The translations under genes and the position numbers were made by a program. This document shows, one piece after another, positions 15,849 to 25,807 of a stretch of 64,000 bases of DNA (position 1 is the first letter of the stretch; every line of letters starts with the position of its first letter). The notes under the pieces were generated by a model. That model saw only the letters and a program-made list of their open reading frames with translations, made no database searches and was not told where the DNA came from. The DNA is taken from positions 49,465 through 113,464 of the forward strand of contig CACYQX010000004.1 of the NCBI GenBank assembly GCA_902776725.1, read 5' to 3'. Origin of the DNA: an uncultured Eubacteriales bacterium (GTDB taxonomy: Bacteria > Bacillota > Clostridia > Peptostreptococcales > Anaerovoracaceae).

Positions 15849-16283
15849 ATGTTCATGGGAACTTATAACAATTCAATAGACGCCAAAAACCGCATGATTG
15901 TCCCGGCAAAGCTGCGTAATCAGTTCAAGGGAGATCAGTGCGTAATTACCATAGGTATGGAGCACTGCCTTTGCATCTATACCAGGGAAGATTGGGACAG
16001 ACTTTGTGAGAAGTTCATGGGCATTCCGGAATCTGACCTTCAGGCAAGAAGATTTGTAAGGGCGGTCACAGGAAACGCCGCGGAATATGAATTCGATTCA
16101 CAGGGGAGAATCATTATTCCGGATAATTTAAGAGAGTATGCGGGCATCAAGAAGGAATTGGTAACCGTAGGTGTTATGACTAAGATTGAGGTTTGGGCCA
16201 AGGAAGTTTGGACTTCACCTGATAATACCGACAAGATGGATCCAAAGGAGTGGTCCGAAGCGCTTCTCCGCTACGGATTCTAA
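15849..16283 (+). CDS. mraZ: Transcriptional regulator MraZ
   Basis: A 144-residue MraZ protein, an AbrB-like DNA-binding ring protein that autoregulates the dcw cluster. Two swapped-hairpin repeats are visible: [13 protein letters not shown] (about residues 11-23) and [13 protein letters not shown] (about 80-92). The first has Asn where DxKGR is usual. TGGAGG (15831-15836) is the ribosome site. It is the first gene of the dcw cluster and lies downstream of four phased TGGGN-like operator boxes. Confidence 0.97.
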   Translation: MFMGTYNNSIDAKNRMIVPAKLRNQFKGDQCVITIGMEHCLCIYTREDWDRLCEKFMGIPESDLQARRFVRAVTGNAAEYEFDSQGRIIIPDNLREYAGIKKELVTVGVMTKIEVWAKEVWTSPDNTDKMDPKEWSEALLRYGF

Positions 16284-16302
16284 CAGGTTACAGAAAATCG
16301 GT

Positions 16303-17238
16303 ATGGAATTTAACCATAAGCCCGTACTCTTTAAAGAATGTATTGATGGCCTTGCTATCAAAGCCGACGGTATATATGTGGACGGTACGCTGGGGGGCGC
16401 CGGCCACGCGCAGGGGATTGCGGCCAAGCTCGGACCAAAGGGGACTCTTATCTGCATAGATAGAGATGAAGACGCTATAGCGGCGTCGGGTCCAAGGCTC
16501 GCAAGCGCAGAGTGCCGAGTAGAGATAGTCAAAGGCAATTATGCGGATATCAAGGAGATTTTATCCGAACTAGGGGTTGATAAGATCGACGGAGCGCTTC
16601 TCGATTTGGGAGTGTCATCGTATCAACTTGATGATCCGCAGAGGGGTTTTTCATACATGTGTGACGCGCCGCTTGATATGCGGATGGATCGCAAGGATTC
16701 CGGCGGCGCAAGAGACATCGTAAACAGTTATTCCAAAGATGAACTTGCGAGGATCATCCGGGAATACGGCGAGGAGAAATTCGCAACCCGGATAGCGTCA
16801 TTTATAGAAAACGCTCGCAAGGAGAAACCCATTGAAACAACAGGGGAGTTAGTTTCAATAATCAAAAGCGCCATCCCGGCTGCTGCAAGGCGAGATGGTC
16901 CACATCCCGCAAAGAGAACCTTCCAAGCCATTAGAATCGAAGTAAATGATGAACTCGGAGGTCTCAAGAGAGCCGTCAGTGATTTCTGCGATGTGCTGAA
17001 TCCCGGCGGTAGACTGTGCATCATATCTTTTCACTCTCTGGAAGATAGGATCGTCAAAGAAATATTCAATAGGAGAGAAAATCCGTGTACGTGTCCGAAG
17101 AATATTCCGGTATGCGTATGCGGAAAGAAAGCGGATGTGAAGAAGGTAAACAAGAAACCCATACTTCCGTCCGAGGGGGAAGAAGCGGAGAATCCGCGGG
17201 CGAGAAGCGCCAAGCTGAGAATCTGCGAAAAGCTATAA
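16303..17238 (+). CDS. rsmH: 16S rRNA (cytosine-1402-N4)-methyltransferase RsmH
   Basis: A 311-residue SAM-dependent methyltransferase (MraW) that modifies C1402 in the 30S P site. Motifs: the start [20 protein letters not shown]-binding [48 protein letters not shown] and the closing [12 protein letters not shown]. The ATG at 16303 gives the family N-terminus; an earlier in-frame ATG at 16186 lies inside mraZ. The upstream sequence is a weak ribosome site. [16 protein letters not shown] cysteine-rich segment near residue 265 is typical of the family. Confidence 0.97.
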   Translation: MEFNHKPVLFKECIDGLAIKADGIYVDGTLGGAGHAQGIAAKLGPKGTLICIDRDEDAIAASGPRLASAECRVEIVKGNYADIKEILSELGVDKIDGALLDLGVSSYQLDDPQRGFSYMCDAPLDMRMDRKDSGGARDIVNSYSKDELARIIREYGEEKFATRIASFIENARKEKPIETTGELVSIIKSAIPAAARRDGPHPAKRTFQAIRIEVNDELGGLKRAVSDFCDVLNPGGRLCIISFHSLEDRIVKEIFNRRENPCTCPKNIPVCVCGKKADVKKVNKKPILPSEGEEAENPRARSAKLRICEKL

Positions 17239-17271
17239 CGAATGCCTTGGTTGGGGAACGGAGAGATCGAT

Positions 17272-17598
17272 ATGCAAATCAGGGGACAAAAGAATATAAT
17301 TGCGACAATATTGTTTATCGGTTTCATGTGTTTGGTCATGGTAGTTTTGACTGCCTATGCAGCTGAGCTTAGAGTTGACAACAATAAACTGATCAGCAGC
17401 AACAACACGCTTCAGGGTGAGATTGATACCTTGAGCGTCAGAATAAAGGCTGCGAACAATATTGAGAATATCGAGAACATCGCCAAGAACCAACTGGGTA
17501 TGGTTTATCCCGAGACGGGTCAATATGTCTATATTTCGGACAAGGACACGCCGCTCGGTGATTTGGCTCTCCGCATTCGGGAGAACGCCTATCACTAA
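17272..17598 (+). CDS. ftsL: Cell division protein FtsL-like
   Basis: A 108-residue bitopic protein. A short basic cytoplasmic start is followed by a membrane helix (about 9-30, IIATILFIGFMCLVMVVLTAYA) and a coiled-coil-like stretch (about 33-72), then a short tail. Position between rsmH and the division PBP is the standard ftsL slot. GGAGAG (17260-17265) supports the ATG at 17272; the earlier in-frame ATG at 17242 precedes this site. FtsL and DivIB/FtsQ stabilise the septal PBP complex. Sequence similarity within this family is low, so the call rests on architecture and position. Confidence 0.85.
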   Translation: MQIRGQKNIIATILFIGFMCLVMVVLTAYAAELRVDNNKLISSNNTLQGEIDTLSVRIKAANNIENIENIAKNQLGMVYPETGQYVYISDKDTPLGDLALRIRENAYH

Positions 17599-17676
17599 GT
17601 CAATTTAATATGACACTTCAGCCGGACAGCCGCAAGCAGGGTTCCCGGCTTTTTTCATAAAGGAGAAAAAGCAAAC

Positions 17677-19692
17677 ATGATAAAAGACACGAACAAAGTA
17701 AGCATCAGAGGCCAAAAGAGGGTTCTTTTTGTGTTTGCGATAATCCTTGTTTTTATGTTTCTTTTGCTTTTTAGGACTGCTTGGATACAAATCGTAAAGG
17801 GTGAGGAGTATACGGAGCGCGCGGTAGAGCAGCAGACGAGCGATATACCTCTGGACGCAAAGCGCGGATCCATATACGACCGCAACGGAGAGATTCTTGC
17901 ATCGAGTACAACGTCATATAACCTCTGGGTAAGACCTGCGCAGCTCAAAGAAAACTATACAAGGGAGAGATTGGTTGAGATATCCAGTCTTCTTGCCATG
18001 GACCTTTCTATGGATGCGGGCAAAATCCTTGAGAAGATGACATCGGAATCGGCGCTTGTAAAGATTACCGGCGGGCTTACAAAGGAAGTTGCGGACAGGA
18101 TCAAGGAGCACGGAGTCTATGGTCTTGAACTCGCGGCATATACCAATCGCCTTTATCCGCTCGGAACAACCGCGGCGATTGTCCTTGGAAGCGTAAACGT
18201 TGATGGCATCGGGCGTTCGGGAATTGAGCTCGAGTATAACGAATACCTGAGCGGCGTTGCGGGAAGAACGGTGCACGACCAGGATCTCGCGGGAAACCTC
18301 CTTGCCTTTGGAGAGAGCAAGACCTATGATGCGCAGAACGGACTCAATATAGAGCTTACGATAGACGAGGTGCTACAGCACTATCTCGATGATGCGGTGC
18401 TGAACGGACTTAATACAACAAAGGCCGAGAAGGTCTGCGGAATAGCTATGGATCCAAAGACCGGCGAGATACTTGCAATGTCGGTTTATCCAACCTTTGA
18501 TCCAAACAATGCAACCGAGCCTGCGGACCAGGAGGCAAAGAAGGCATTTGAAAAACTTACGGAAAATGAGCAGCTTGATATAATCTACGACCTCTGGAGA
18601 AATCCGATTGTTACGGATATCTACGAGCCGGGTTCCACGTTCAAGCTCATCACATCATCGGCTATGCTGGAGGAAGGTCTTGCAAATCCCGATACTGAAT
18701 ACTACTGCGGAGGAACGATTACGGTTTACGACGCTGAGATATCAGAGCCGTTGGATGAGATACACGGACAGCAGACGCTTACGCAGGCGGTAGGAAACTC
18801 CTGCAACGTCGCTCACGTTCAAATGGCACAGAGCCTTGGAATAAACAGATTGTATAAATACATCGAACTATATGGACTTACATCTATTACAGGAATAGAC
18901 TATCCGGGCGAAAGCGGTTCCATGATTTACGATAAAGACACTTATGGACCGGTAGAACTTGCGACAACGGGCTTCGGTCAGGGAATTGCAATCACACCGA
19001 TACAGCTTATCACAGCCGTAAGCGCGATAGGAAACGAAGGCATGCTCGTTCAGCCGCACCTCGTAAGAAGGCTTATGGATGATAACGGTGAAACAGTTTT
19101 GGAATACAGGACGGAAGCTGTAAGAAAAGTGATTTCCGCAGCAACCGCTCACGAGATGCTCAGCATCATGGAGCAGCAAATAGAATTCTACGGCGGAACC
19201 AACGCTAAGATTCCCGGATACAGAATGGGTGGCAAGACGGGAACCGCTGAGCGTGTAGTCGAAAACAGCGAAGGCGGATACGACGAATACTATAACACCT
19301 CATTCGTTTCCTTGGTTCCGATAGACAATCCTCAGCTTGCAGTACTCGTAGTATGTTATGCGCCAAAGGCCGGACAGTTCGGATCTCAGACGGCGATACC
19401 TATTGTTAAGGAGTTCCTGACAAAGGCGCTTCCTTATATGAATATTGAGCGTACGGACTCTGTTGCACAGGAGTATCAAGAAATTGCTTATAGCTATGTT
19501 CCGGATGTAACCGGGATGACATACAAAGAGGCAATAGAAGTCCTGAAGGCATATGGTCTTAACTATGCCGTAAGACCTGAGTCATCAGAGGATGAAGTTG
19601 ACGATGATATGGACTTTGTCGTTGTGGATCAGTATCCAAAGGGTGGCGAAAAGATGCCTAATGAAGATATAGTTTATCTTTACAGAGAGTAA
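17677..19692 (+). CDS. ftsI: Class B penicillin-binding protein, FtsI/SpoVD type, with a PASTA domain
   Basis: A 671-residue septal transpeptidase. A membrane anchor occupies residues about 15-37, followed by the dimerisation domain (AKRGSIYDRNGEILASS). The transpeptidase active-site triad is S320-T-F-K323 (GSTFKL), S375-C-N377 and K520-T-G522. One PASTA domain is at the C-terminus (about 608-671, YVPDVTGMTYKEAIEVLKAYGL). GGAGAAAAA precedes the ATG. It is the only class B PBP in the cluster, so it probably serves vegetative division; a SpoVD-type sporulation role cannot be excluded. A weak hairpin lies in the 78-nt gap after ftsL. Confidence 0.93.
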   Translation: MIKDTNKVSIRGQKRVLFVFAIILVFMFLLLFRTAWIQIVKGEEYTERAVEQQTSDIPLDAKRGSIYDRNGEILASSTTSYNLWVRPAQLKENYTRERLVEISSLLAMDLSMDAGKILEKMTSESALVKITGGLTKEVADRIKEHGVYGLELAAYTNRLYPLGTTAAIVLGSVNVDGIGRSGIELEYNEYLSGVAGRTVHDQDLAGNLLAFGESKTYDAQNGLNIELTIDEVLQHYLDDAVLNGLNTTKAEKVCGIAMDPKTGEILAMSVYPTFDPNNATEPADQEAKKAFEKLTENEQLDIIYDLWRNPIVTDIYEPGSTFKLITSSAMLEEGLANPDTEYYCGGTITVYDAEISEPLDEIHGQQTLTQAVGNSCNVAHVQMAQSLGINRLYKYIELYGLTSITGIDYPGESGSMIYDKDTYGPVELATTGFGQGIAITPIQLITAVSAIGNEGMLVQPHLVRRLMDDNGETVLEYRTEAVRKVISAATAHEMLSIMEQQIEFYGGTNAKIPGYRMGGKTGTAERVVENSEGGYDEYYNTSFVSLVPIDNPQLAVLVVCYAPKAGQFGSQTAIPIVKEFLTKALPYMNIERTDSVAQEYQEIAYSYVPDVTGMTYKEAIEVLKAYGLNYAVRPESSEDEVDDDMDFVVVDQYPKGGEKMPNEDIVYLYRE

Positions 19693-19706
19693 CAAAGAGA
19701 GACGTC

Positions 19707-21134
19707 ATGGACAGAATAAACGTCGGTGAAGTAGTAAAAGCTACGGGTGGAAAATTGATATGCGGAACCGCAGATGCTGCGATAGAAAGTGTATGCATGG
19801 ACTCCAGAATCGTGAGCGAGAATTCGCTTTTTGTTGCGATACCCGGAGAGCGTACCGACGGACATAAATACTTAGATGCCGCATTTGACAAAGGTGCATC
19901 CTGCGCTCTTGTCTCCAGGGAAGTGGATGTTCCGAACGGAATGGCGTGTGTACTTGTAGATGATACGGTATATGCGCTCCAGGAACTCAGCAGATGGTAT
20001 ATGTCCGAGCGTCTTTCGATGAAGAAGCTTGCAGTGACCGGAAGCGTGGGAAAAACCACGACGAGAGATTTGCTATTTGCTGCGGTCAGCAGTAAATATA
20101 GGGCTGGAAAGAACAATAAGAATTTCAACAGCGATATCGGTCTTCCGTTGACGGTTTTGACTTTTGACAGCGATATGGAAGTCGGAGTCATGGAGATGGG
20201 AACGAGTGGCGGCATGCACGAGGTGGAACGCCTTGCCGATCTTGTAAGACCTGATGTGGCTATCATAACAAATATCGGTGTGTCTCATATAGAGCACCTT
20301 GGATCAAGGGATAACATTCTAAAGGCCAAACTTGGAATTGCGGAGTATTTTTCCGCCGAGAATACTTTGATAATAAATGCGAATGATGACAAACTATGCT
20401 CGATAAAGGAAAGTCATCCCAAGTACAAGATAGTAACCGTTGGAAACGTAGATGCGTTATGCGATGTGGACTATCTTGTGAAGGATATAAAGGAAATCGG
20501 GACAGAGGGTTTAAAGTTTAGACTCTGCCATGAAGAAGGAGAGTACGAAGTCGAGCTTCCGATACCGGGTGAACACAATGCTATAAATGCTGCACTTGCG
20601 ATAGCGGGTGCCGGGGCTGCCGGCGTTTCAGTGGAAGAGGCGATAAGCGGCATGGCTGATATGACGACGACGGGAAGCAGACTCAGGATGATAGAGGTGG
20701 GCGGCTTCAGAATTATAGATGATGCATATAATGCTGCGCCGGCATCGATGAAGTCGGCAATCACGACACTCATGCATGCGGAAGGCAAAAAGAAGATAGC
20801 GATGCTCGGAGACATGAATGAACTCGGAGAAGAGAGCGAAGAAATGCATTTCGGTGTTGGTCGCTTTGCTGCGGAGCACGATGTGGATGTACTCATAACA
20901 GTTGGGGAAAAGGCTGCCGCTATTGCAGCGGGAGCAGAGGACGCACTCCGAAGCAAAATGACGGCAGGAGAAAAAACGCGGACCACGATTATTAGATGTG
21001 AAGAAAAAGCGGCTGCCTATATGGTGCTTAAGGGAATAGCGAGTAAAGGAGATATCGTTCTCGTCAAGGCATCGCGCGGAATGGCGCTCGATGAACTCGT
21101 TCAAAGAATAGAAGACGATTATAAGGGGCAATAG
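19707..21134 (+). CDS. murF: UDP-N-acetylmuramoyl-tripeptide-D-alanyl-D-alanine ligase MurF
   Basis: A 475-residue Mur ligase adding D-Ala-D-Ala to the UDP-MurNAc tripeptide. The N-terminal domain (VCMDSRIVSENSLFVAIPGERTDGHKYL) is MurF-like. The ATP site TGSVGKTTTRD is near residue 112, followed by NFNSDIGLPLTVL, MEMGTSGGMHE, a ligase C-terminal domain (about 320-475) and DDAYNAAPASMKSAI. The missing N in SVGKTT (others have NGKTT) is a normal MurF variant. It lies 14 bases after the PBP. murE is not next to it, unlike in many dcw clusters. Confidence 0.96.
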   Translation: MDRINVGEVVKATGGKLICGTADAAIESVCMDSRIVSENSLFVAIPGERTDGHKYLDAAFDKGASCALVSREVDVPNGMACVLVDDTVYALQELSRWYMSERLSMKKLAVTGSVGKTTTRDLLFAAVSSKYRAGKNNKNFNSDIGLPLTVLTFDSDMEVGVMEMGTSGGMHEVERLADLVRPDVAIITNIGVSHIEHLGSRDNILKAKLGIAEYFSAENTLIINANDDKLCSIKESHPKYKIVTVGNVDALCDVDYLVKDIKEIGTEGLKFRLCHEEGEYEVELPIPGEHNAINAALAIAGAGAAGVSVEEAISGMADMTTTGSRLRMIEVGGFRIIDDAYNAAPASMKSAITTLMHAEGKKKIAMLGDMNELGEESEEMHFGVGRFAAEHDVDVLITVGEKAAAIAAGAEDALRSKMTAGEKTRTTIIRCEEKAAAYMVLKGIASKGDIVLVKASRGMALDELVQRIEDDYKGQ

Positions 21135-21141
21135 GGTAGAG

Positions 21142-22110
21142 ATGAATTTTTTGCATGTTGTATTGGTAATCCTTTTGGGGGCGGTGGTTTCGGGACTGCT
21201 GACTTTTCTTGAAATACCGTTTCTAAAGAATCATCAGTTTAAACAATATATACGCGAGGAAGGACCTGCTTCGCATCAGAAGAAGGCGGGAACTCCAACC
21301 ATGGGCGGCATCGCCATGATTGCGGCGCTCGTCATTCTTACATTTGTAGTAGTCGGAGTATCATCGACATCAATCTTGATGCTCATCGTCACCATAGTCT
21401 TTGGCGGAATCGGATTCATGGATGACTACATCAAAGTCGCCGCAAAGCATAATCTGGGTCTCACGGCAAAGCAAAAACTTGCGCTCCAGCTCGTATTTGG
21501 AATCGCACTTGGAATATACATAAAGTTTTTCACCGAGCTTGGTACGGCTGTCTATATTCCGTTTTATGGAAAGCAGATTGACTTTGGAATACTCTATATT
21601 CCTTTCGTGGCGTTCGTTCTGGTTGCGATGGCAAACAGCGTCAATCTTACGGACGGGCTTGACGGACTTTGTTCCGGAGTAACGGCGATAGTTGCTTTCT
21701 TCTTTGCTCTGATGGGAATAAAACTCGGACAGGCGGTACCGACAAGTTATAGTGCTGCGCTCTGCGGAGTTTGCCTAGGGTTCCTCGTGTTCAACAAAAA
21801 TCCTGCAAAGCTCTTCATGGGAGATACGGGTTCCATGGCCTTGGGTTCCGCAGTTGCGGTTATAGCGATAGTAATGAAGATGGAATTCTTCCTGGTGATT
21901 GCGGGATTCATATATGTTATGGAATCGCTTTCGGTAATGATCCAGGTAATAAGCTTCCAGACGAGAGGCAAGAGAATCTTCCGCATGTCGCCGATTCATC
22001 ATCACTTTGAGCTTGGCGGTATGGCAGAGAAGAACGTGGTCTTTATGTTCTGGGGCGTTGCGGCAGTTTGTTCCGTACTGGCTTATCTGATATTTTCGAT
22101 ACATGCGTAG
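21142..22110 (+). CDS. mraY: Phospho-MurNAc-pentapeptide-transferase MraY
   Basis: A 322-residue, ten-helix membrane enzyme that forms lipid I from UDP-MurNAc-pentapeptide and undecaprenyl phosphate. Motifs: KKAGTPTMGG (about 49-58), GFMDDYIKV, NSVNLTDGLDGL with catalytic Asp, FMGDTGSMALGS and the MSPIHHHFELGG histidine motif. It follows murF by 7 bases; a GGTAGAG sequence serves as ribosome site. Confidence 0.97.
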   Translation: MNFLHVVLVILLGAVVSGLLTFLEIPFLKNHQFKQYIREEGPASHQKKAGTPTMGGIAMIAALVILTFVVVGVSSTSILMLIVTIVFGGIGFMDDYIKVAAKHNLGLTAKQKLALQLVFGIALGIYIKFFTELGTAVYIPFYGKQIDFGILYIPFVAFVLVAMANSVNLTDGLDGLCSGVTAIVAFFFALMGIKLGQAVPTSYSAALCGVCLGFLVFNKNPAKLFMGDTGSMALGSAVAVIAIVMKMEFFLVIAGFIYVMESLSVMIQVISFQTRGKRIFRMSPIHHHFELGGMAEKNVVFMFWGVAAVCSVLAYLIFSIHA

Positions 22111-22128
22111 AAACGATTGGAGATAATT

Positions 22129-23502
22129 ATGCGTACAAATCTTGATAATTTACAGGGTAAAAGAGTTCTGATCGTTGGGCTCGCTCGCACGGGAATCGCC
22201 GTATGTCAGACGCTTCTCGATATGGGTGCTCAGGTAACGGTGCATGATAGCAAAAATGAAAGTGAATTCGATAAGAATTTCATAACATATCTAAAGAGCA
22301 GAGAAGTAGCATGCTTTTTCGGTTCAATCCCTGAGGATATGTCAGAGTTCGATATGCTGATTCTGAGTCCGGGCGTAAGCCCTGAGCTTCCGTTTATACA
22401 GGAAGCCGCATCAAGAGGGGCGGAGATTACGGGAGAGATTGAACTTGCGTATAGAGTGAGCAGGGGAAACATCGTGGCGATTACCGGAACAAACGGAAAG
22501 ACCACGACTACGACCTTGGTTGGCGAAATATTCAGAGCCTCGGGTCGCAAGACGCATGTTGTCGGTAATATAGGCGTTGCCGCAATTGCGGACGCGGCGG
22601 CGGCGGACGAACAGGATTGGTTGATAACCGAGGTGAGCAGTTTCCAGCTTGAGACTACCAAGTACTTCAAACCGCAGATATCCGCAATCCTTAACCTGAC
22701 GCCCGATCATCTCAATCGCCACCATACGATGGAGGCATATGGCGCGGCTAAGGCTAAGATATTTGCAAACCAGACCGAGGCGGGATTTTTGATCATAAAC
22801 TATGACGACAAAGAATGCTACGCTTTGGCCAAGGAATGCAAGGCGAGAATCGTTCCGTTCAGCAGGCTGGAGGAACTTGACTTTGGCGCTTTTGTGAAGG
22901 ATGGGAAGGCTGTAATCAAGGATGACGAACGGCTTGTGGAAATCTGCGATCTAGACGACGTCAAGATAATAGGCAGCCATAATGTGGAGAATATACTTGC
23001 GGCAGCTGCGATTTCATATTTCGCGGGAATAGATTATCAGGTGATCGGGCAGGCAATCCTGTCCTTTGCCGGAGTTGAACACAGAATCGAATACTGCGGA
23101 GAAATCGACGGCATTAAATATTACAACGATTCCAAGGGTACAAATGTAGATGCGGCTGTAACCGCAATCAAGGCAATAAAGGAGAATATAATTCTGATTG
23201 CCGGAGGTGACGGCAAGGCGCAGGATTTTGAACCGTTTATACAGGCTTTCGGTGGTGCTGTTAAGAAGATGGTTCTTCTTGGACGCGATGCAAAGATAAT
23301 TTCTGAGGCGGCTGAGAAAAACGGATTTACCGATTATGTATTCTGTAAGGATATGCCGGACTGCGTGAGAACTGCGACGGAACTTGCGGAAAAAGGGGAT
23401 ACAGTTCTTCTTTCACCGGCTTGTGCGAGCTGGGATATGTACGAGAATTTTGAACAGCGCGGAGACCATTTTAAGGAGTGCGTCGACGCTTTGAGGAGAT
23501 AG
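22129..23502 (+). CDS. murD: UDP-N-acetylmuramoylalanine-D-glutamate ligase MurD
   Basis: A 457-residue Mur ligase that adds D-Glu to UDP-MurNAc-L-Ala. Rossmann start GKRVLIVGLARTGIAV, ATP loop ITGTNGKTTTTTLV (about residues 117-130), NLTPDHLNRHHTMEAYGAAKAKIF and NDSKGTNVDA are present, with a C-terminal LLSPACASWDMYENFEQRGDHF. The ATG at 22129 follows TTGGAGATAATT; the TTG at 22117 is an alternative but includes the ribosome site. The stop lies 2 bases before the ftsW start. Confidence 0.97.
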   Translation: MRTNLDNLQGKRVLIVGLARTGIAVCQTLLDMGAQVTVHDSKNESEFDKNFITYLKSREVACFFGSIPEDMSEFDMLILSPGVSPELPFIQEAASRGAEITGEIELAYRVSRGNIVAITGTNGKTTTTTLVGEIFRASGRKTHVVGNIGVAAIADAAAADEQDWLITEVSSFQLETTKYFKPQISAILNLTPDHLNRHHTMEAYGAAKAKIFANQTEAGFLIINYDDKECYALAKECKARIVPFSRLEELDFGAFVKDGKAVIKDDERLVEICDLDDVKIIGSHNVENILAAAAISYFAGIDYQVIGQAILSFAGVEHRIEYCGEIDGIKYYNDSKGTNVDAAVTAIKAIKENIILIAGGDGKAQDFEPFIQAFGGAVKKMVLLGRDAKIISEAAEKNGFTDYVFCKDMPDCVRTATELAEKGDTVLLSPACASWDMYENFEQRGDHFKECVDALRR

Positions 23503-23504
23503 AG

Positions 23505-24686
23505 ATGACAAGAGGGTCAACAGCGGTTAGTGGCACAATTCAAATGAATACCGTAAAGAGAAGGGTTAAGAAGGGAAGTGCGGATTCTCTTCTGATTGTG
23601 CTTACTACAATTCTGGCCGTCTTTGGAATGGTAATGGTTTTTAGCGCGAGCTATTATAACGCTATTAACGATAACGGCACACCGTACTCATATCTGTGGA
23701 AGCAGGCGTTCTTTGTTTTCAGCGGCTATATCATTATGTATGTGGTAGCAAATATGAACTATGGTGTGTGGAAGAAATTCGCGTATCCGCTTGCAGTAAT
23801 AGGCTTTGTTCTTTTGGTTCTTTTGCTTACACCGATGGGAGTTACGTATAACGGAGCAACAAGATGGCTCTACCTCGGTATCGGCGGTGTAGGATTTACA
23901 ATCATGCCGGGTGAATTGGCCAAGTTCTTCTTAATCATCTTTTGTGCAACATACTTTGCTTCTGATATGAGTAGAGCAAGAAAACTTACGGGCATACTTC
24001 CTATCCTTGCCTATACGGCAATAGTGGGAGCCCTCATTATAAAGCAACCGAACCTTTCGACGGCTATTACCGTTGTCATAATAAGCATAGGCGTTGCTTT
24101 TCTCGCAGGCATGCATTGGAGATATATTCTGCTTATGGTAGGAGGTGCCGTTGCGGGAGCGTATTATCTATTCTTTATAGACAAAGGTTATTGGCACGAG
24201 CGTGTTATAAGCTTTATGGATCCGTTTGCCGATGAACTTGGAAGCGGATATCAGGTTGTTCAGGGACTGTTGGCGCTGGGCTCCGGCGGTCTCTACGGAA
24301 AGGGACTTGGACAGAGCGTTCAGAAGAACCTTTATCTTCCGGAACCGCAGAATGATTTTATTCTCGCTATAATCGGTGAGGAACTTGGATTCCTGGGGAT
24401 ACTCGCTCTTATGATTGTATATGCTTTGATAGTTTGGAGAATATTCTACATAGCGATCAAGAGCAAAGATAATTTTGGAATGCTCTTAAGTGCGGGCGTA
24501 GCCATAATGATCGGTGCTCAGGTAGTCCTGAATGTTGCCGTAGTTACTTCGTCCATGCCGCCTACGGGAATAGCGCTTCCCTTTGTGAGTTATGGAGGAA
24601 ACGCACTTTGGATATTCATGGTTTTGATAGGAATTGTTTTGAACGTATCAAAGTATCAGGTTGTTGATGAAGAAGGTGACGCATGA
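23505..24686 (+). CDS. ftsW: Septal peptidoglycan polymerase FtsW (SEDS family)
   Basis: A 393-residue polytopic SEDS glycosyltransferase partnering with the division PBP. Readable motifs: VFSASYYNA in helix 1, TYNGATRWLYLG, MPGELAKFFLI, PEPQNDFILAIIGEELGFLG (catalytic-Asp loop region), and PPTGIALPFVSYGGNALW near the C-terminus. GAGGAG at the end of murD is the ribosome site and sets the ATG at 23505 rather than the in-frame ATG at 23478. It overlaps murG by 4 bases. Confidence 0.95.
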   Translation: MTRGSTAVSGTIQMNTVKRRVKKGSADSLLIVLTTILAVFGMVMVFSASYYNAINDNGTPYSYLWKQAFFVFSGYIIMYVVANMNYGVWKKFAYPLAVIGFVLLVLLLTPMGVTYNGATRWLYLGIGGVGFTIMPGELAKFFLIIFCATYFASDMSRARKLTGILPILAYTAIVGALIIKQPNLSTAITVVIISIGVAFLAGMHWRYILLMVGGAVAGAYYLFFIDKGYWHERVISFMDPFADELGSGYQVVQGLLALGSGGLYGKGLGQSVQKNLYLPEPQNDFILAIIGEELGFLGILALMIVYALIVWRIFYIAIKSKDNFGMLLSAGVAIMIGAQVVLNVAVVTSSMPPTGIALPFVSYGGNALWIFMVLIGIVLNVSKYQVVDEEGDA

Positions 24687-25807
24687 GGGTTTTGTTTACC
24701 GGTGGCGGATCGGGAGGACATTTCTTTCCGGCGATAGCGATTGCGGAGGAGTTTAAAAAACGCATGCCCGATGCGGAGATGCTTTATCTTGGAAACAAAA
24801 AAGCTCTCGAGAGCAGGGAGGCTCCCGCACACGGAATAGAATTCAAAGCCGTTCCGTCGAGGTGCCTTGACTTGGGATATGGTGGCTTGTTTGCTCACGT
24901 CTATGAGATGTTTGCTTCTTCGACACAGATGTCGGCAGGCCTTATAAAATCGAATAGCATAATCAAAAAATTCAAACCGGATATCGCGATAGGTACCGGA
25001 GGTTTCGTTTCTTTCCCCGTAATACTTGCCGCGGAGAGGCAGGGTGTAAAATGCTATATTCACGAGCAGAATGCAGCACCCGGCAGGGGAAACAGAGTGA
25101 TGGCCAAGAAGGCCAGAAGGATTTTTACAGGGTTCCCCGGAACTGAAGACAGTTTGGGATTCCCTGAAAAAACCATCTATGTAGGAAATCCTGTGAGAGA
25201 AGAATTCTATAGTTTAGACAAAAAAACTTCTAGAAAAAGTCTCGGGATACCGGAAGATGATTTTGTTGTATTCTCGGTGGGCGGAAGCCTTGGCTCGGAG
25301 GTCTTAAACGATGTGGCCCTGGAGTATGCCAAAAGAATCAATAAAAAAGAGGGGAGCACATTAATCTGCGGTACGGGGAGACCTTTGCTTAAGGAGTATA
25401 GCGAAAAAGCCGCAAAAGAGGGTATAGAGCTCGGTGGCAACATACATATGGATGGATTCATAAGCAATATCAAGGACTGTATCGGAGCAGCGGACCTTGT
25501 TATCTGCAGAGCAGGTGCGATGTCGATAGCGGAGCTGCTTGTTGCCGGAAGACCTTCCATTATCATCCCGTATCCGGGTTCCGTCGGTGATCATCAGTAT
25601 TACAATGCCAAGACTGTCCAGGATGCCGGCGGTGCTGTGATGTATGAGCAAAAGGATGCGGATCCGGTTGTGGTCTGCGACAAGATTGAGGAACTAAGAA
25701 ACATACCTGGAAAGCTGGATGAAATGGGAGAAGCATGCTTAAAGATAGCACCCACAGCGGTTGCTTCCAAGATATATGAAGAGATAATGGCAGACTATGA
25801 GAAGTAA
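24683..25807 (+). CDS. murG: UDP-GlcNAc:lipid I transferase MurG
   Basis: A 374-residue GT-B glycosyltransferase that converts lipid I to lipid II on the inner membrane face. The N-terminal glycine-rich loop GGGSGGHFFPAIAIAEEF (His near residue 14), IGTGGFVSFPV, HEQNAAPGRGNR and the C-terminal RAGAMSIAELLVAGRPSIIIPYPGSVGDHQYYNA donor-binding region are all intact. It overlaps ftsW (ATGA) and ftsQ by 11 bases. Confidence 0.97.
   Translation: MRVLFTGGGSGGHFFPAIAIAEEFKKRMPDAEMLYLGNKKALESREAPAHGIEFKAVPSRCLDLGYGGLFAHVYEMFASSTQMSAGLIKSNSIIKKFKPDIAIGTGGFVSFPVILAAERQGVKCYIHEQNAAPGRGNRVMAKKARRIFTGFPGTEDSLGFPEKTIYVGNPVREEFYSLDKKTSRKSLGIPEDDFVVFSVGGSLGSEVLNDVALEYAKRINKKEGSTLICGTGRPLLKEYSEKAAKEGIELGGNIHMDGFISNIKDCIGAADLVICRAGAMSIAELLVAGRPSIIIPYPGSVGDHQYYNAKTVQDAGGAVMYEQKDADPVVVCDKIEELRNIPGKLDEMGEACLKIAPTAVASKIYEEIMADYEK

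Noticed and set aside
17615-17656. Possible terminator between ftsL and the PBP gene
   Set aside because: AGCCGG/CCGGCT with a large loop and a T run exists, but the stem is only 6 bp; the dcw genes are normally co-transcribed, so at most weak attenuation.
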